From positions 434,001-498,000 of the forward strand of contig NZ_JAJAGO010000003.1 of the NCBI RefSeq assembly GCF_025165795.1: 64,000 nt of DNA, written 5' to 3'. The position numbers and the translations under genes were made by a program. Numbering within the stretch: the stretch's first letter is position 1; the number at the start of each line of letters is the position of its first letter. Origin of the DNA: Streptomyces gossypii. Lineage in GTDB: Bacteria; Actinomycetota; Actinomycetes; Streptomycetales; Streptomycetaceae. Of this stretch, positions 25,961 through 34,959 are shown piece by piece. The notes under the pieces were generated by a model. The model was given only the letters and a program-made list of their open reading frames with translations, did no database searches and was not told the DNA's origin.

Positions 25961-26890
25961 ATGGAAGCAACAATCGAAGTCCGGGGGCTGCGCAAGCGGT
26001 ACGGGCAGACAGTCGCCGTCGACGGACTGTCCTTCATGGTTCGGCCGGGCCAGGTCACCGGCTTCGTCGGCCCCAACGGGGCGGGCAAGTCCACCACGAT
26101 GCGCATGATCATGGGCCTTGACCGGCCCGAGGAGGGCACCGCGCTCATCGGCGGCCGCCCCTACCGGTCGCTGCGCACGCCGCTGTGCGAGGTCGGCGCC
26201 ATGCTGGACTCGGCGGCCGTACACCCCAGCCGGGGCGCCCGTCATCATCTGCTCTGGGTCGCCCACGCCAACGGTCTGCCCGCGCGGCGGGTGGACGAGG
26301 TCATCGACATCGTCGGGCTGTCCGGCGCGGCGGGCAGGTCCGCCGGGGGCTTCTCACTCGGGATGCGGCAGCGGCTCGGCATAGCGGTCGCGCTCCTGGG
26401 CGACCCGCCGGTGCTGATCCTGGACGAGCCGGTCAACGGCCTGGACCCGGAGGGCATCGCCTGGATGCGCGGACTGCTGCGGTCACTCGCGGCGGAGGGC
26501 CGCGCCGTGCTCGTCTCCAGCCATCTGATGAGCGAGCTGGAGGACAGCGCGGACCATCTGGTGGTGGTCGGCCGTGGCCGTCTCGTCGCCGACACCAGCG
26601 TGCGTGAACTGCTGGCCGCGGCCTCGGGCGACCGGGTGCTGGTGCGTACGGCGAGCCGGTCGGAGGCAATGACCGTGCTTGCGGGCGCCGGCGCGGTGGT
26701 GGCCGCCACCGACCGGGAGGCGCTGACCATCGTAGGGATGACCGCCGAGCGGATCGTCGCGCTGCTGGGAGAGGGCGGTGTGCCCTTCTCGGGGGTCGCC
26801 GAACACAGCGCGTCGCTGGAGGAGGCGTACATGGAACTCACCAGGGACGCGGTCGACTTCAGGGGTACGGCGGGGAGCAGCGGTGAGTGA
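25961..26890 (+). CDS. ABC transporter ATP-binding protein, BcrA/DRA type
   Basis: A 309-residue ATPase. Walker A is GPNGAGKS (residues 37-44), the signature FSLGMRQRL near 134, Walker B VLILDEP near 152 and the H-loop in SSHLMSE. The C-terminal ~80 residues are a regulatory extension. It pairs with the two permeases that follow with overlapping starts. This drug-efflux class exports peptides or lipids. The two-component system on the other side of the promoter probably controls it. Confidence 0.92.
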   Translation: MEATIEVRGLRKRYGQTVAVDGLSFMVRPGQVTGFVGPNGAGKSTTMRMIMGLDRPEEGTALIGGRPYRSLRTPLCEVGAMLDSAAVHPSRGARHHLLWVAHANGLPARRVDEVIDIVGLSGAAGRSAGGFSLGMRQRLGIAVALLGDPPVLILDEPVNGLDPEGIAWMRGLLRSLAAEGRAVLVSSHLMSELEDSADHLVVVGRGRLVADTSVRELLAAASGDRVLVRTASRSEAMTVLAGAGAVVAATDREALTIVGMTAERIVALLGEGGVPFSGVAEHSASLEEAYMELTRDAVDFRGTAGSSGE

Positions 26891-28415
26891 CGTGACGGGA
26901 GGGGCGGCGGCACCGGACGCGGCACCGGACGCGGGCGCGGACGCGGGCGCGGCGTCCGCGACGGGAAGTCCAGCGCCGTACCGGAGTTCGGTGCAGGGCG
27001 CGCGGGACGGCTTTCCGCAACTGCTGCTTGCCGAGTGGACCAAGCTCAGGTCGGTCCCTCGCTGGGCACTGACCATGGCGGCGGCCGTCGTGCTGACCAT
27101 CCTGGTCGCCCTGATCACCGCCGGAGGGGCGAACGCCGACCACGCGGGCGGCGACGGCGAGACCAACGCGCGGGCGAGCGTGCTCCGCGACGACCAGGAC
27201 CGGGGCCACCTAGTGCACCGGCCGCTGACCGGGGACGGCACCCTCGTCGCCCGGGTGACCGCGCAGAAGAACAGCGACCCGTGGGCCAAGGCCGGGCTCA
27301 TGCTCAAGGAGAGCAACCAGACGGGGGCTTCGTACGCGGCGGTCGTCCGTACGCCCGACCACGGCGTCCGGATGCAGACGGGCTTCAGCGGCGACACGAC
27401 GGGCACCGCGCGCGGTGCGGACGCCCCGCTGCCCCGCTGGCTGAAGCTGACCCGCGCGGGTGACTCCGTCACCGGCCATGTCTCGGCCGACGGCGCCGAC
27501 TGGCACAGGATCGGCACCGTCGAACTCGGCGGACTGCCCCGTACGGTCAAGGTCGGGCTGTTCGTCGGCTCGCCCGACGACGTGGAGGTGACGCGGCAGT
27601 TCGGCGGCGAGGCCGTCGAGGGGCGCCCCACCGACGGCAAAGCCACCTTCGATCAGGTGCGGGTGGAGGGGCAGGCGGGAGGGCCGCAGTCCGTGCCGTG
27701 GCGCGACCGCGAGCGGACGGCCGGGCACGCGGGAGGCGGCTTCACTCAGGCGGACGGCACCTTCACCGTGACCGGAACGGGTGACATCGGACGGGACGAG
27801 TTCGTCGACGACCTCACCCGGGACACGCTCTCCGGTGTGCTGATCGGGCTGATGGCGGTCGTCGCGCTCGGCGTGCTGTTCATCACCGCCGAATACCGCC
27901 GCGGCATGATCCGCACCACCTTCACCGCCAGCCCGCGCCGCGGACGCGTCCTCGCCGCCAAGGCCGTGGTGATCGGAGCCGCCACGTTCGCCGCAGGGCT
28001 CGTCGCCTCCTTCGGCGCGTTCCTGCTCGCCGCGCCGGTGCTCCGCTCGGGCGGCCGTCAACCCGTGCCGCTCTCCGAGGGCCCTGTCCTGCGCGCGGTC
28101 CTGGGGACGGCGCTGCTGCTGGCCGTCATCGCCGTGTTCAGCCTGGCCGTCGGTGCGCTCCTGCGGCACAGTGCCGCCGCGATCACCACTGTCCTGCTGC
28201 TCGTGCTGCTGCCGCTGATCGTGGCCACCGGACTCCCGCTGTCGGCCGCGACCTGGCTCGAACGCCTGACGCCTGCTGCCGGGTTCGCCATCCAGCAGAC
28301 CGTGCACCGGTACGACACCGTGATCGATCCGTGGGCCGGGCTCGGCGTGCTGTGCGGCTACACCGTGATCGCGCTGGCGCTGGCGGCCCGTCGGCTCCGG
28401 ACACGTGACGCATGA
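26883..28415 (+). CDS. ABC-2 permease with an inserted extracytoplasmic beta-sandwich
   Basis: A 510-residue membrane protein. After a GAD-rich cytoplasmic tail and EWTKLRSVPRWAL, helix 1 lies at ~61-80. About 245 residues outside the membrane follow before helix 2 (~327-344). Within them, residues ~100-255 read like a DUF1349/concanavalin-like sandwich (WAKAGLMLKESNQTGASYAA, then WHRIGTVELGG). The remaining helices form a normal ABC-2 domain with ITAEYRRGMIRTTFTASPRR. GTG 26883 overlaps the ATPase gene by eight bases. The insert may bind a cell-wall or glycan ligand. Confidence 0.85.
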   Translation: MSDVTGGAAAPDAAPDAGADAGAASATGSPAPYRSSVQGARDGFPQLLLAEWTKLRSVPRWALTMAAAVVLTILVALITAGGANADHAGGDGETNARASVLRDDQDRGHLVHRPLTGDGTLVARVTAQKNSDPWAKAGLMLKESNQTGASYAAVVRTPDHGVRMQTGFSGDTTGTARGADAPLPRWLKLTRAGDSVTGHVSADGADWHRIGTVELGGLPRTVKVGLFVGSPDDVEVTRQFGGEAVEGRPTDGKATFDQVRVEGQAGGPQSVPWRDRERTAGHAGGGFTQADGTFTVTGTGDIGRDEFVDDLTRDTLSGVLIGLMAVVALGVLFITAEYRRGMIRTTFTASPRRGRVLAAKAVVIGAATFAAGLVASFGAFLLAAPVLRSGGRQPVPLSEGPVLRAVLGTALLLAVIAVFSLAVGALLRHSAAAITTVLLLVLLPLIVATGLPLSAATWLERLTPAAGFAIQQTVHRYDTVIDPWAGLGVLCGYTVIALALAARRLRTRDA

Positions 28416-29299
28416 GCGCGCGGGAAGACGCGCTGGGCCCGCAGCACGCGGTACGTGCCGGGCACGCGGTACGTGCCGGGCACGCGGTACGTGCCGGGCA
28501 CGCGGTACGTGCCGGGCACGCGGTACACGCCGAGTGGACGAAGCTGCGCACCCTGCCCAGCACCGGCTGGCTGCTGCTCGCGCTGGTCGCTTCGACCGTG
28601 CTGGTGGGCGCCGCGGCCACCGGCACGGTCGGTACGGAGAACTGCCCCACGCCCGCGCAGTGCTTCGAGGACACCGCCGAACTCAGCCTCACCGGCGTAC
28701 GGCTCGGACAGGCCGTGGTCGTCGTACTCGCCGTACTCATGATCAGCGGCGAGTACAGCACCGGGACCATCAGCGTCACCTTCGCGGCGACCCCCCGCCG
28801 GGTCACGCTGCTGCTCGCCAAGGCGGCCGTCGTCGCGGGCGCCGTGCTCGGCGCCGGGGCTCTCGCGGTGCTCGGGTCCCTGGCGGCGGGCCGCGCGCTG
28901 CTGCCCGGCAACGGCTTCACCGAGGCCCACGGCTATCCGCCGCTCTCCCTCGCGGACGGTCCGACGCTGCGGGCGGCAGTCGGGACGTTGCTGTACCTCG
29001 CCCTGGTCGCGCTGCTGGCGCTGGGGGTCGCCGCCGCCGTACGTGACACGGCCGGAGCCCTCACCTCCGTACTGACCCTGCTGTACCTCGCCCCCGTGCT
29101 CTCCGGGCTCATCGCCGACCCGCAGTGGCAGGAACGGATCCAGCGGTACGCGCCGATGCCCGCCGGGCTGGCCGTGCAGGCCACCACGCATCTCGAACGG
29201 CAGCCGATCGGACCCTGGGCGGGCCTGGGCGTGCTCGCCGCGTACGCCGCGGCGGCCCTGCTGGTGGGGGCACTGCTCACCGTACGCCGCGATCCGTGA
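28412..29299 (+). CDS. ABC-2 permease
   Basis: A 295-residue permease with six hydrophobic segments and the ISGEYSTGTISVTFAATPRR block matching its upstream neighbour, but without the large insert. Its ATG overlaps the preceding stop (ATGA). The N-terminal tail contains four exact copies of HAVRAG and a fifth diverged one (HAVHAE) before AEWTKLRTLP, encoded by an 18-bp repeat. With the ATPase and first permease it should form one heterodimeric exporter. Confidence 0.88.
   Translation: MSAREDALGPQHAVRAGHAVRAGHAVRAGHAVRAGHAVHAEWTKLRTLPSTGWLLLALVASTVLVGAAATGTVGTENCPTPAQCFEDTAELSLTGVRLGQAVVVVLAVLMISGEYSTGTISVTFAATPRRVTLLLAKAAVVAGAVLGAGALAVLGSLAAGRALLPGNGFTEAHGYPPLSLADGPTLRAAVGTLLYLALVALLALGVAAAVRDTAGALTSVLTLLYLAPVLSGLIADPQWQERIQRYAPMPAGLAVQATTHLERQPIGPWAGLGVLAAYAAAALLVGALLTVRRDP
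28445..28534 (+). repeat. 18-bp tandem repeat, four perfect copies plus one diverged
   Basis: The unit CACGCGGTACGTGCCGGG encodes HAVRAG in the permease N-terminus. Each unit contains the inverted core GTACGTGC. No spacers separate the copies, so it is not CRISPR. Confidence 0.95.
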
Positions 29300-29422
29300 C
29301 CCCGGAGCGGCGAACGTCCGAGCGGTGAACGTCCGGCTCCGCATTCGGTGTCACCCTGGTGAACCCGCGGGGACGACACCGCGCGCGGAGAGCCGAGAGC
29401 CGAGAGCCGAGAGAGGAACCGG

Positions 29423-30136
29423 ATGAGGGCACGTTTCGAGGAGATCGACTGGCAGCCGACGCCGATGGGGGAGATCAGCCTCCGGCGCCGGGCCGACCCC
29501 TCGTCTGGTGAGCAGGTGTACGAGGTCAAGCTCGGCGACGAGTTCCTGATGTCCAGCATGTTCACGGCAGGGGAGATCGCGCTGGCGCGGCTCGGGCTGG
29601 CGCAGGCGGCGGGCGGGGAGCTGGACGTCGTGGTCGGCGGGCTCGGGCTCGGCTACACCGCCGACGCTGTGCTGGACGACACGCGGGTCCGCTCGCTGAC
29701 CGTCGTGGAGGCGCTGGGGGAGGTCATCGGATGGCATGAACGCGGGCTGGTGCCGCTGGGGGAGCGGCTGGCGGAGGACGCGCGCTGCCGTTTCGTCCAC
29801 GGCGACTTCTTCGCTATGGCCACCCACCCCGACGGCCTCGACCCGGATACCGCCGGGCGCCGCTTCCACGCGGTGCTGCTGGACGTCGACCACTCACCGG
29901 AACATGTGCTGCACCCGAGCCACGCCTCGCTCTACCGCCCCGAGGGCCTGCGGGCGCTGGCGGAACGCCTCTACCCGGGCGGTGTGTTCGCGCTGTGGTC
30001 GAACGACCCGCCGGAGGAGCGGTTCAGCGCCGTGCTCGCGGAGGTCTTCGCGGAGTCGGAGGCGCGCGTGGTCACCTTCGCCAATCCGCTCCAGGAGGGC
30101 ACCGCGACCAACACGGTCTATGTGGCGCGGCGGTGA
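29423..30136 (+). CDS. Spermidine-synthase-like protein
   Basis: A 237-residue Rossmann protein of the spermidine-synthase-like group. The nucleotide-binding GGLGLGYTADAVL is near residue 73, TVVEALGEVIGWH follows, and LLDVDHSPEHVLH takes the place of the DxxD catalytic loop. True aminopropyltransferases have an N-terminal beta domain that is short here, so polyamine synthesis is not assured. GAGAGG precedes ATG 29423. Three GAGAGCC repeats lie just upstream (29388-29408). Confidence 0.75.
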   Translation: MRARFEEIDWQPTPMGEISLRRRADPSSGEQVYEVKLGDEFLMSSMFTAGEIALARLGLAQAAGGELDVVVGGLGLGYTADAVLDDTRVRSLTVVEALGEVIGWHERGLVPLGERLAEDARCRFVHGDFFAMATHPDGLDPDTAGRRFHAVLLDVDHSPEHVLHPSHASLYRPEGLRALAERLYPGGVFALWSNDPPEERFSAVLAEVFAESEARVVTFANPLQEGTATNTVYVARR

Positions 30137-30145
30137 GGGGGAGAC

Positions 30146-31012
30146 TCAGCGGAGGACGCGGCCGAGGAAGCCCCGGATGTAGCCGGTGATGGTGTCGAGG
30201 TCGCTCTCGAGTGCGAAGTGCCCGGCGTCGAGCAGGTGGATCTCGGCATCGGGAAGGTCGCGGGCGAAGGCGCGGGCCCCGTCGGGGACGAAGATCTCGT
30301 CGTTGGCGCCCCAGACGGCGAGCAGCGGCACCTGGCTGGTGCGGAAGTACTCGTGCACCTGCGGATACCGCTCGACGTTCGTCGCGTAGTCGCGGAACAG
30401 CCGGAGCTGCACCGCCTCGTTGCCGGGCCGGTGGACCCTCGCGTGATCGTGCTCCCAGGTGTCGGGGCTGACCAGGCTGGGGTCGGGCACGCCGTGGAGG
30501 TACTGCCAGCGGATGGAGTCGAGTTCGAGCGCGCTTCGCACGGCCGACTCGGTCTCGGGCCCGGGGTTTGCGGCGTAGGCCCAGACCGGCGGCCAGAAGG
30601 ACGCGTCGAAGCCCGCCTCGTAGGCGTTGCCGTTCTGGGAGATGATCGCCGTGATCCGCTCGGGGTGGGCCAGGGCGAGCCGCCACCCGATGGGTGCGCC
30701 GTAGTCCTGCACGTAGAGCGAGTAGCGGTCCACGCCGAGGTGTTCGAGGAAATGGCCGGTGACGCTTGCCAGGGAGTCGAAGGTGTAGTCGAACTCCTCG
30801 ACGGTGGGGGTGCTGGAGCGGCCGAACCCGATGTGGTCCGGTGCGATGACGTGGTACCGGTCGGACAGGGCGGGGATCAGCTCGCGGAACATGTGTGAAC
30901 TGGTCGGGAACCCGTGCAGCAGTACGACGGAGGGGGCTTCGGGGTTGCCTGCCTCGCGGTAGAAGACGGTCTGGCCGTCGACGAGGGCGGTGCGGTGGTG
31001 GATCTTCGACAT
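30146..31012 (-). CDS. Alpha/beta hydrolase, haloalkane-dehalogenase/epoxide-hydrolase-like
   Basis: A 288-residue hydrolase. The oxyanion block HGFPTSSH is at 33-40, the nucleophile is Asp103 in VQDYGAPIGW, the acid is Asp238 in GANDEI and the base is His265 in DAGHFALE. An aspartate nucleophile points to dehalogenase or epoxide-hydrolase chemistry, not an esterase. The start is ATG 31012 with AGGGG upstream inside a long inverted repeat that probably controls the gene. Confidence 0.85.
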   Translation of the reverse strand: MSKIHHRTALVDGQTVFYREAGNPEAPSVVLLHGFPTSSHMFRELIPALSDRYHVIAPDHIGFGRSSTPTVEEFDYTFDSLASVTGHFLEHLGVDRYSLYVQDYGAPIGWRLALAHPERITAIISQNGNAYEAGFDASFWPPVWAYAANPGPETESAVRSALELDSIRWQYLHGVPDPSLVSPDTWEHDHARVHRPGNEAVQLRLFRDYATNVERYPQVHEYFRTSQVPLLAVWGANDEIFVPDGARAFARDLPDAEIHLLDAGHFALESDLDTITGYIRGFLGRVLR

Positions 31013-31015
31013 TTC

Positions 31016-31105
31016 TAACCCCTGTAAATGCTTTGACTGGTTAGCGCTGACGTGATCAGGAGACCATGCCGACGCTAACCTGTCAAACGCATTTAAGGGG
31101 TTAGT
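31016..31105. promoter_or_regulatory. Pair of ~31-base inverted operator-like elements
   Basis: The arm at 31016-31047 is mirrored, with two small indels, by 31074-31105 around a 26-base centre. Each arm is itself bounded by TAACC and GGTTA with an AAATGC-TTTGAC core. The first arm reaches the hydrolase ribosome-binding site. It looks like two regulator sites facing each other in the hydrolase promoter. No regulator gene is adjacent. Confidence 0.5.
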
Positions 31106-31148
31106 TCGCGTGGTGCGCCGCTGCGGCCCATCGGCTGCGGCCCGGCCG

Positions 31149-32696
31149 TTACGGCCTCCCGGCCAGCACCTCCGCCGCCGCCAGGCCAGAGACCCTGGTG
31201 GCCCCGTGCGTGAGCAGGTGCACGGCGCCGGGTGCCAGTCCGTTCGGGACGCCCATCTCGACGACCACCGCGTCCGGGCGGCTGCGCAGCATCCGGTGCA
31301 CCGCGTCCTCCATCCAGGGGTGCCTTGCCGCGTCGCGGACCACGACGACCAGTGGCCGTCCGACCGCGGGTGCCAGCGTGGAGCGCTCCAGCAGGCCGTC
31401 CGCCCCGGCCAGTTCCGTTTCGGCCAGTTCCGTTTCGGTCAGCCGGACGGAGGTGGTGCCCGGCAGCAGTTCGCTCAGCGGGGCGGCCACTCCCCACGGA
31501 GTCACGCCGCCTATGGCGAGGTTCATCGTCGGGGACAGCTCCACGACATGAGGAGCGTCGGGCAGCGGCAGCAGTGATCCGGACCCCGATGCGCCGAGCA
31601 CCCGTACGGCCCGCCGGGCGGCGACCAGTCCGATCTGCGGCCCGGCCACCGCGCCGGTGCCCGGGGCTGCCTCCGCCGCGCGGGTGCGGCTCGCCGACCA
31701 GGCAGCGAAGTGCCGTACCCGGCCCGCCGCTTCGGCGAGCCGCTCGGCGTCCAGCGTGCCGCCCTCCACGGCCTTCACCAGCGCGGCCGAGAGCAGGTCG
31801 AAGGTCGACTCCTCGGCGTCCTCGCCTCCGACGCAGACCGCGTCGACCCCGTTGACCACGGCGCGGACGGTCGCCCCGTCGATGCCGTACCGCTCGGTCA
31901 CCGCGCCCATCTCGATGGCGTCGGTGACCACCATGCCGTCGAAACCGAGTTGGTCACGGAGCAGGTCGACCAGGATGCGGCGGCTGAGAGTGGCGGGCAG
32001 TTCGGCGTCGTAGGCCGGTACCAGCAGATGCGCCGTCATCACCGCCCGTACGCCCGCCTCCATCGCGGCGGTGAAGGGCGGCAGGGCGGTGGCCGCGATC
32101 TCCTGGGCGCTCGCGGTGACTTGGGGCAGGCCGTGATGCGAGTCGACGGCCGTGTCGCCGTGGCCGGGGAAGTGCTTGGCGCAGGCGGCGACACCGGCCT
32201 TCTGGAGCCCGCGGACCCAGGCGGCGGTGTGCCGGGCGACGGCGCCGGTCTCCGCGCCGAAGGAGCGTACGCCGATGACCGGGTTCCTGGGATTGGAGTT
32301 GACGTCCGCGCTCGGCGCGTAGTTGAGCGAGACGCCGACGCTGCGCAGCTCGCTGCCGATGTCGTACGCGACGGCCTCGGTGAGTTCCACGTCGTCGACG
32401 GCGCCGAGCGCGAGGTTGCCGGGCCGGGAGGCTCCCGTCCACGCTTCGAGCCGGGTGACGTCCCCGGCCTCCTCGTCGATGGCGATGATCAGATCCGGAT
32501 TCTCGGCGCGCAGCGAGTCGTTCAGCCGGGCGACCTGCTCGGCATCGACGATGTTCCGCCCGAACAGCACGACGGAGTGCAGTCCTTCGGCGATTCTGCG
32601 GCGCACCCAGTCGGGGGCGGTGGTCCCTTCGAACCCGGGTTGCAGTACGCAGTTGGCCAACTGCGCCGTTTCCCGGCAGCGGCTGTTCGACTCCAT
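31149..32696 (-). CDS. GH3 beta-N-acetylhexosaminidase (NagZ-like)
   Basis: A 515-residue GH3 enzyme. The diagnostic block KHFPGHGDT is at 174-182, the Asp-His dyad loop DSHHGLP at 185-191 (His187 as acid/base, a feature of GH3 hexosaminidases) and the nucleophile is Asp259 in VVTDAIEM. It would release N-acetylglucosamine from chitin or peptidoglycan fragments. No signal peptide is visible, so it acts in the cytoplasm. The C-terminal ~160 residues form the alpha/beta sandwich domain and contain a duplicated LTETELAETELA. Upstream dyads resemble DasR sites. Confidence 0.88.
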   Translation of the reverse strand: MESNSRCRETAQLANCVLQPGFEGTTAPDWVRRRIAEGLHSVVLFGRNIVDAEQVARLNDSLRAENPDLIIAIDEEAGDVTRLEAWTGASRPGNLALGAVDDVELTEAVAYDIGSELRSVGVSLNYAPSADVNSNPRNPVIGVRSFGAETGAVARHTAAWVRGLQKAGVAACAKHFPGHGDTAVDSHHGLPQVTASAQEIAATALPPFTAAMEAGVRAVMTAHLLVPAYDAELPATLSRRILVDLLRDQLGFDGMVVTDAIEMGAVTERYGIDGATVRAVVNGVDAVCVGGEDAEESTFDLLSAALVKAVEGGTLDAERLAEAAGRVRHFAAWSASRTRAAEAAPGTGAVAGPQIGLVAARRAVRVLGASGSGSLLPLPDAPHVVELSPTMNLAIGGVTPWGVAAPLSELLPGTTSVRLTETELAETELAGADGLLERSTLAPAVGRPLVVVVRDAARHPWMEDAVHRMLRSRPDAVVVEMGVPNGLAPGAVHLLTHGATRVSGLAAAEVLAGRP

Positions 32697-32761
32697 GGCA
32701 GAGACCTCCCATGGCGCGCACGGAGGCCCGCCAGTTGGTCGACGCGGTGACAGGGGGGGAC

Positions 32762-32797
32762 TTGGTACAGTCCAATTTGGATGTTGGCGTAGGCCAA
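32762..32797. promoter_or_regulatory. Two TTGG-N6-CCAA dyads, DasR-like
   Basis: TTGGTACAGTCCAA (32762-32775) and TTGGCGTAGGCCAA (32784-32797) are 22 bp apart centre to centre, two helical turns. The Streptomyces DasR site is TGGTCTAGACCA, also TGG-N6-CCA. The first dyad matches 9 of those 12 bases. They sit 66-101 bases upstream of the GH3 start, and the rest of 32697-33008 shows no gene. Confidence 0.45.
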
Positions 32798-33008
32798 TAC
32801 GGGTGTCAAGGAGACCTGTCGCCGTGCTGGGCCTCCGCGTCCAGGGGGCTGGCGACCGTGCTGCCGCACGGTGCCGCCCCCCGGCGCACCGGCGCGGTTT
32901 CAGATGCCGCCGGCCGTTCCCAGGCTGACCCGGCAGGCGCTCAACCGATGATCCCCGAATGGGCGGTTAGGCTGGGTGCCACAGTCCTCGCGAAGGAAGG
33001 AGCGCCCG

Positions 33009-33617
33009 GTGCCCCGGCAATCCGAGACCGACCCGCGGCCGCTGACCGGCGAGCCACTGTCGGTCGACCTGCTCAATACGCGCTGGAAAGACGCCGGCGG
33101 CGCCCACGACCTGCTGGAATCGACCGGCGGCCTGGCCCGCTGGCTCGACGGCTCGCCGCTGCGCAAGGCCCTCGGTGACCGCACCGTCTCCGTCGGCGGC
33201 TCCACCGGCGACGGAGACGGCGCGGTCACCGCCGACCGCGCCACCCTGGACCGGCTGCTGCTGGCGCGGACCGGGCTCGCCTCGCTCATCGACGCCCCGG
33301 CCCCCTGGGAGCCCGGCCTCGCGGACACGCTCAACTCCGTGCTCGACCGGGGACGGCTCCGCCGACTGCTGCCCCCGGACGGCGAGCCGCGCACCGAGGT
33401 CGAGGTGGACGCGGCGTCCTGGCTGCCCGCCTGGCTGGCCGCCGAGGACTTCCTCCGGCTGCTCGCGGACCGCCCCGAGCGCATCCGGGGCTGCACGAAC
33501 GAGGACTGCGTCCTGCACTTCTACGACGTTTCCAAGAACGGCACCCGCCGCTGGTGCTCGATGGCGGGCTGCGGCAACCGCGCCAAGGCCCTGCGGCACT
33601 ACGCGCGGCACGGCTAG
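33009..33617 (+). CDS. ABATE-domain / CGNR zinc-finger protein
   Basis: A 202-residue protein. The N-terminal ABATE-like domain begins LTGEPLSVDLLNTRW. The C-terminus holds the zinc finger CTNEDCVLHFYDVSKNGTRR followed by WCSMAGCGNRAKA, with four cysteines and the CGNR box. Such proteins are thought to be stress-responsive transcription factors. The GTG at 33009 follows GGAAGGAG. No operon partner is clear. Confidence 0.88.
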   Translation: MPRQSETDPRPLTGEPLSVDLLNTRWKDAGGAHDLLESTGGLARWLDGSPLRKALGDRTVSVGGSTGDGDGAVTADRATLDRLLLARTGLASLIDAPAPWEPGLADTLNSVLDRGRLRRLLPPDGEPRTEVEVDAASWLPAWLAAEDFLRLLADRPERIRGCTNEDCVLHFYDVSKNGTRRWCSMAGCGNRAKALRHYARHG

Positions 33618-33733
33618 CGCCGGGTCGGCGGGTCGGCGGGTCGACCGGCGCGTATCGGTCGGTGTGTCGCGTGGTGATCCTCGCTCAGCTGGTCGAGCAC
33701 CGGCCCCAGCCGCGGATCGTCCCGCCGCAGATG

Positions 33734-34774
33734 TCAGCCGTGGGGCAGGATCACCGCGCGGCCGCTCACCTGCCCCTCCTGCAACCGCTCGTACACCTGG
33801 GGAGCGTCGTCGAGCGCGTAGGACTCGACCTGCACTTCGATCACCCCGGTCCGTGCCAGCTCCAGCACCTCGATCAGCTCCGACCGGCTGCCCCAGTACG
33901 GTGCGCGCACCGCCGCGTCGTACGGGGTGATGCCGAAGCCGACGGACGCCGTACCGCCGCCGATGCCGACGACGGACACGTCGCTCTCGACGGCCGCGCA
34001 GCCCGTCGCGATGTCCACGGTCGCCGGGGCGCCGACGAAGTCGAGGACGGCCTCGGCGCCGTGACCCTCCGTCATCTCCAGGATCGCGTCGGGCGCTTCG
34101 AGGTCGGACTGCAGCGCCGCGTGCGCGCCGACCGCACGGGCCAGCCGCAGCTTCTCCTCGGTGACATCCAGGGCGAACACCCGGGCGGGAGTGAGCGCCC
34201 GCAGCAGCTGAATCGCCACATGGCCGAGACCACCGGTGCCGATCACCACGGCGCTGGTGCCCGGGACGAGCTTGGGCAGCGAGGTCTTCACCGCGTGGTA
34301 CGGGGTCAGTCCGGCGTCGGTGAGCGGGACGGCTGTCACCGGGTCCAGTTCCCCGAGCGGCACCAGGTGGCGCGGATCGTCGACGAGCAGGTACTCGGCG
34401 AGGGCACCCGGCGCGCCCAGCCCCGGCGGGTAGATGCCCAGCTCGGCGGCGCGGCGGCAGTAGTTCTCCTGGCCTCGGGCGCAGCTGAGGCAGCCGCCGC
34501 AGCCCCACGGGCCGTACACCGCCACCGGCGTCCCCGGCGGCAGCGTCTCGACGCCCGGCCCAGCGGCCTCGATGGTGCCGGCGCCCTCGTGGCCGAGAGT
34601 CAGCGGCAGCGGGAAGGGCAGGTTCTCCGCCGACCAGCTCATCACGACGACGTCCGAGTGGCAGACCCCGGCGGCGGTCACTTTGAGCAGCACCTGCCCG
34701 GGGCCCGGCTCGGGGGTGGGGACGGTGACCACCTCGGGGGCGGCGCCCACACTCCGGTATTGCACGGCCTTCAT
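33734..34774 (-). CDS. Zinc-dependent alcohol dehydrogenase, NAD(P)-linked
   Basis: A 346-residue medium-chain dehydrogenase. The catalytic zinc ligands are in GVCHSD and GHEG (~residues 38 and 63), and the structural zinc cysteines in CGGCLSCARGQENYC (~92-106). The Rossmann motif is GTGGLGHVAIQLL near 175. It oxidises alcohols or reduces aldehydes. ATG 34774 matches the family start MKAVQY. It is divergent from the double VOC gene. Confidence 0.9.
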   Translation of the reverse strand: MKAVQYRSVGAAPEVVTVPTPEPGPGQVLLKVTAAGVCHSDVVVMSWSAENLPFPLPLTLGHEGAGTIEAAGPGVETLPPGTPVAVYGPWGCGGCLSCARGQENYCRRAAELGIYPPGLGAPGALAEYLLVDDPRHLVPLGELDPVTAVPLTDAGLTPYHAVKTSLPKLVPGTSAVVIGTGGLGHVAIQLLRALTPARVFALDVTEEKLRLARAVGAHAALQSDLEAPDAILEMTEGHGAEAVLDFVGAPATVDIATGCAAVESDVSVVGIGGGTASVGFGITPYDAAVRAPYWGSRSELIEVLELARTGVIEVQVESYALDDAPQVYERLQEGQVSGRAVILPHG

Positions 34775-34959
34775 GGGCGACTCCTGACTCTGGTCGCGAA
34801 GCGGCCCCTCCTCGATTGTCGCCCCGCACCGTCTCCGGCGCAGGCCGGACGCGGCGGTGGCGACGCCGGGCCCGAGGACCCGCGGAGGTGGCGGCCCCGT
34901 CGGCCTGCGGATGTCCGTGGCGGGTGCCACGCTGGTGGCATCGGTATCCGTGAAGGGAA

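Noticed and set aside
28445-28534. Direct repeats resembling a CRISPR array
   Set aside because: The copies are contiguous with no spacers and are in frame within a permease gene; no cas genes are present.
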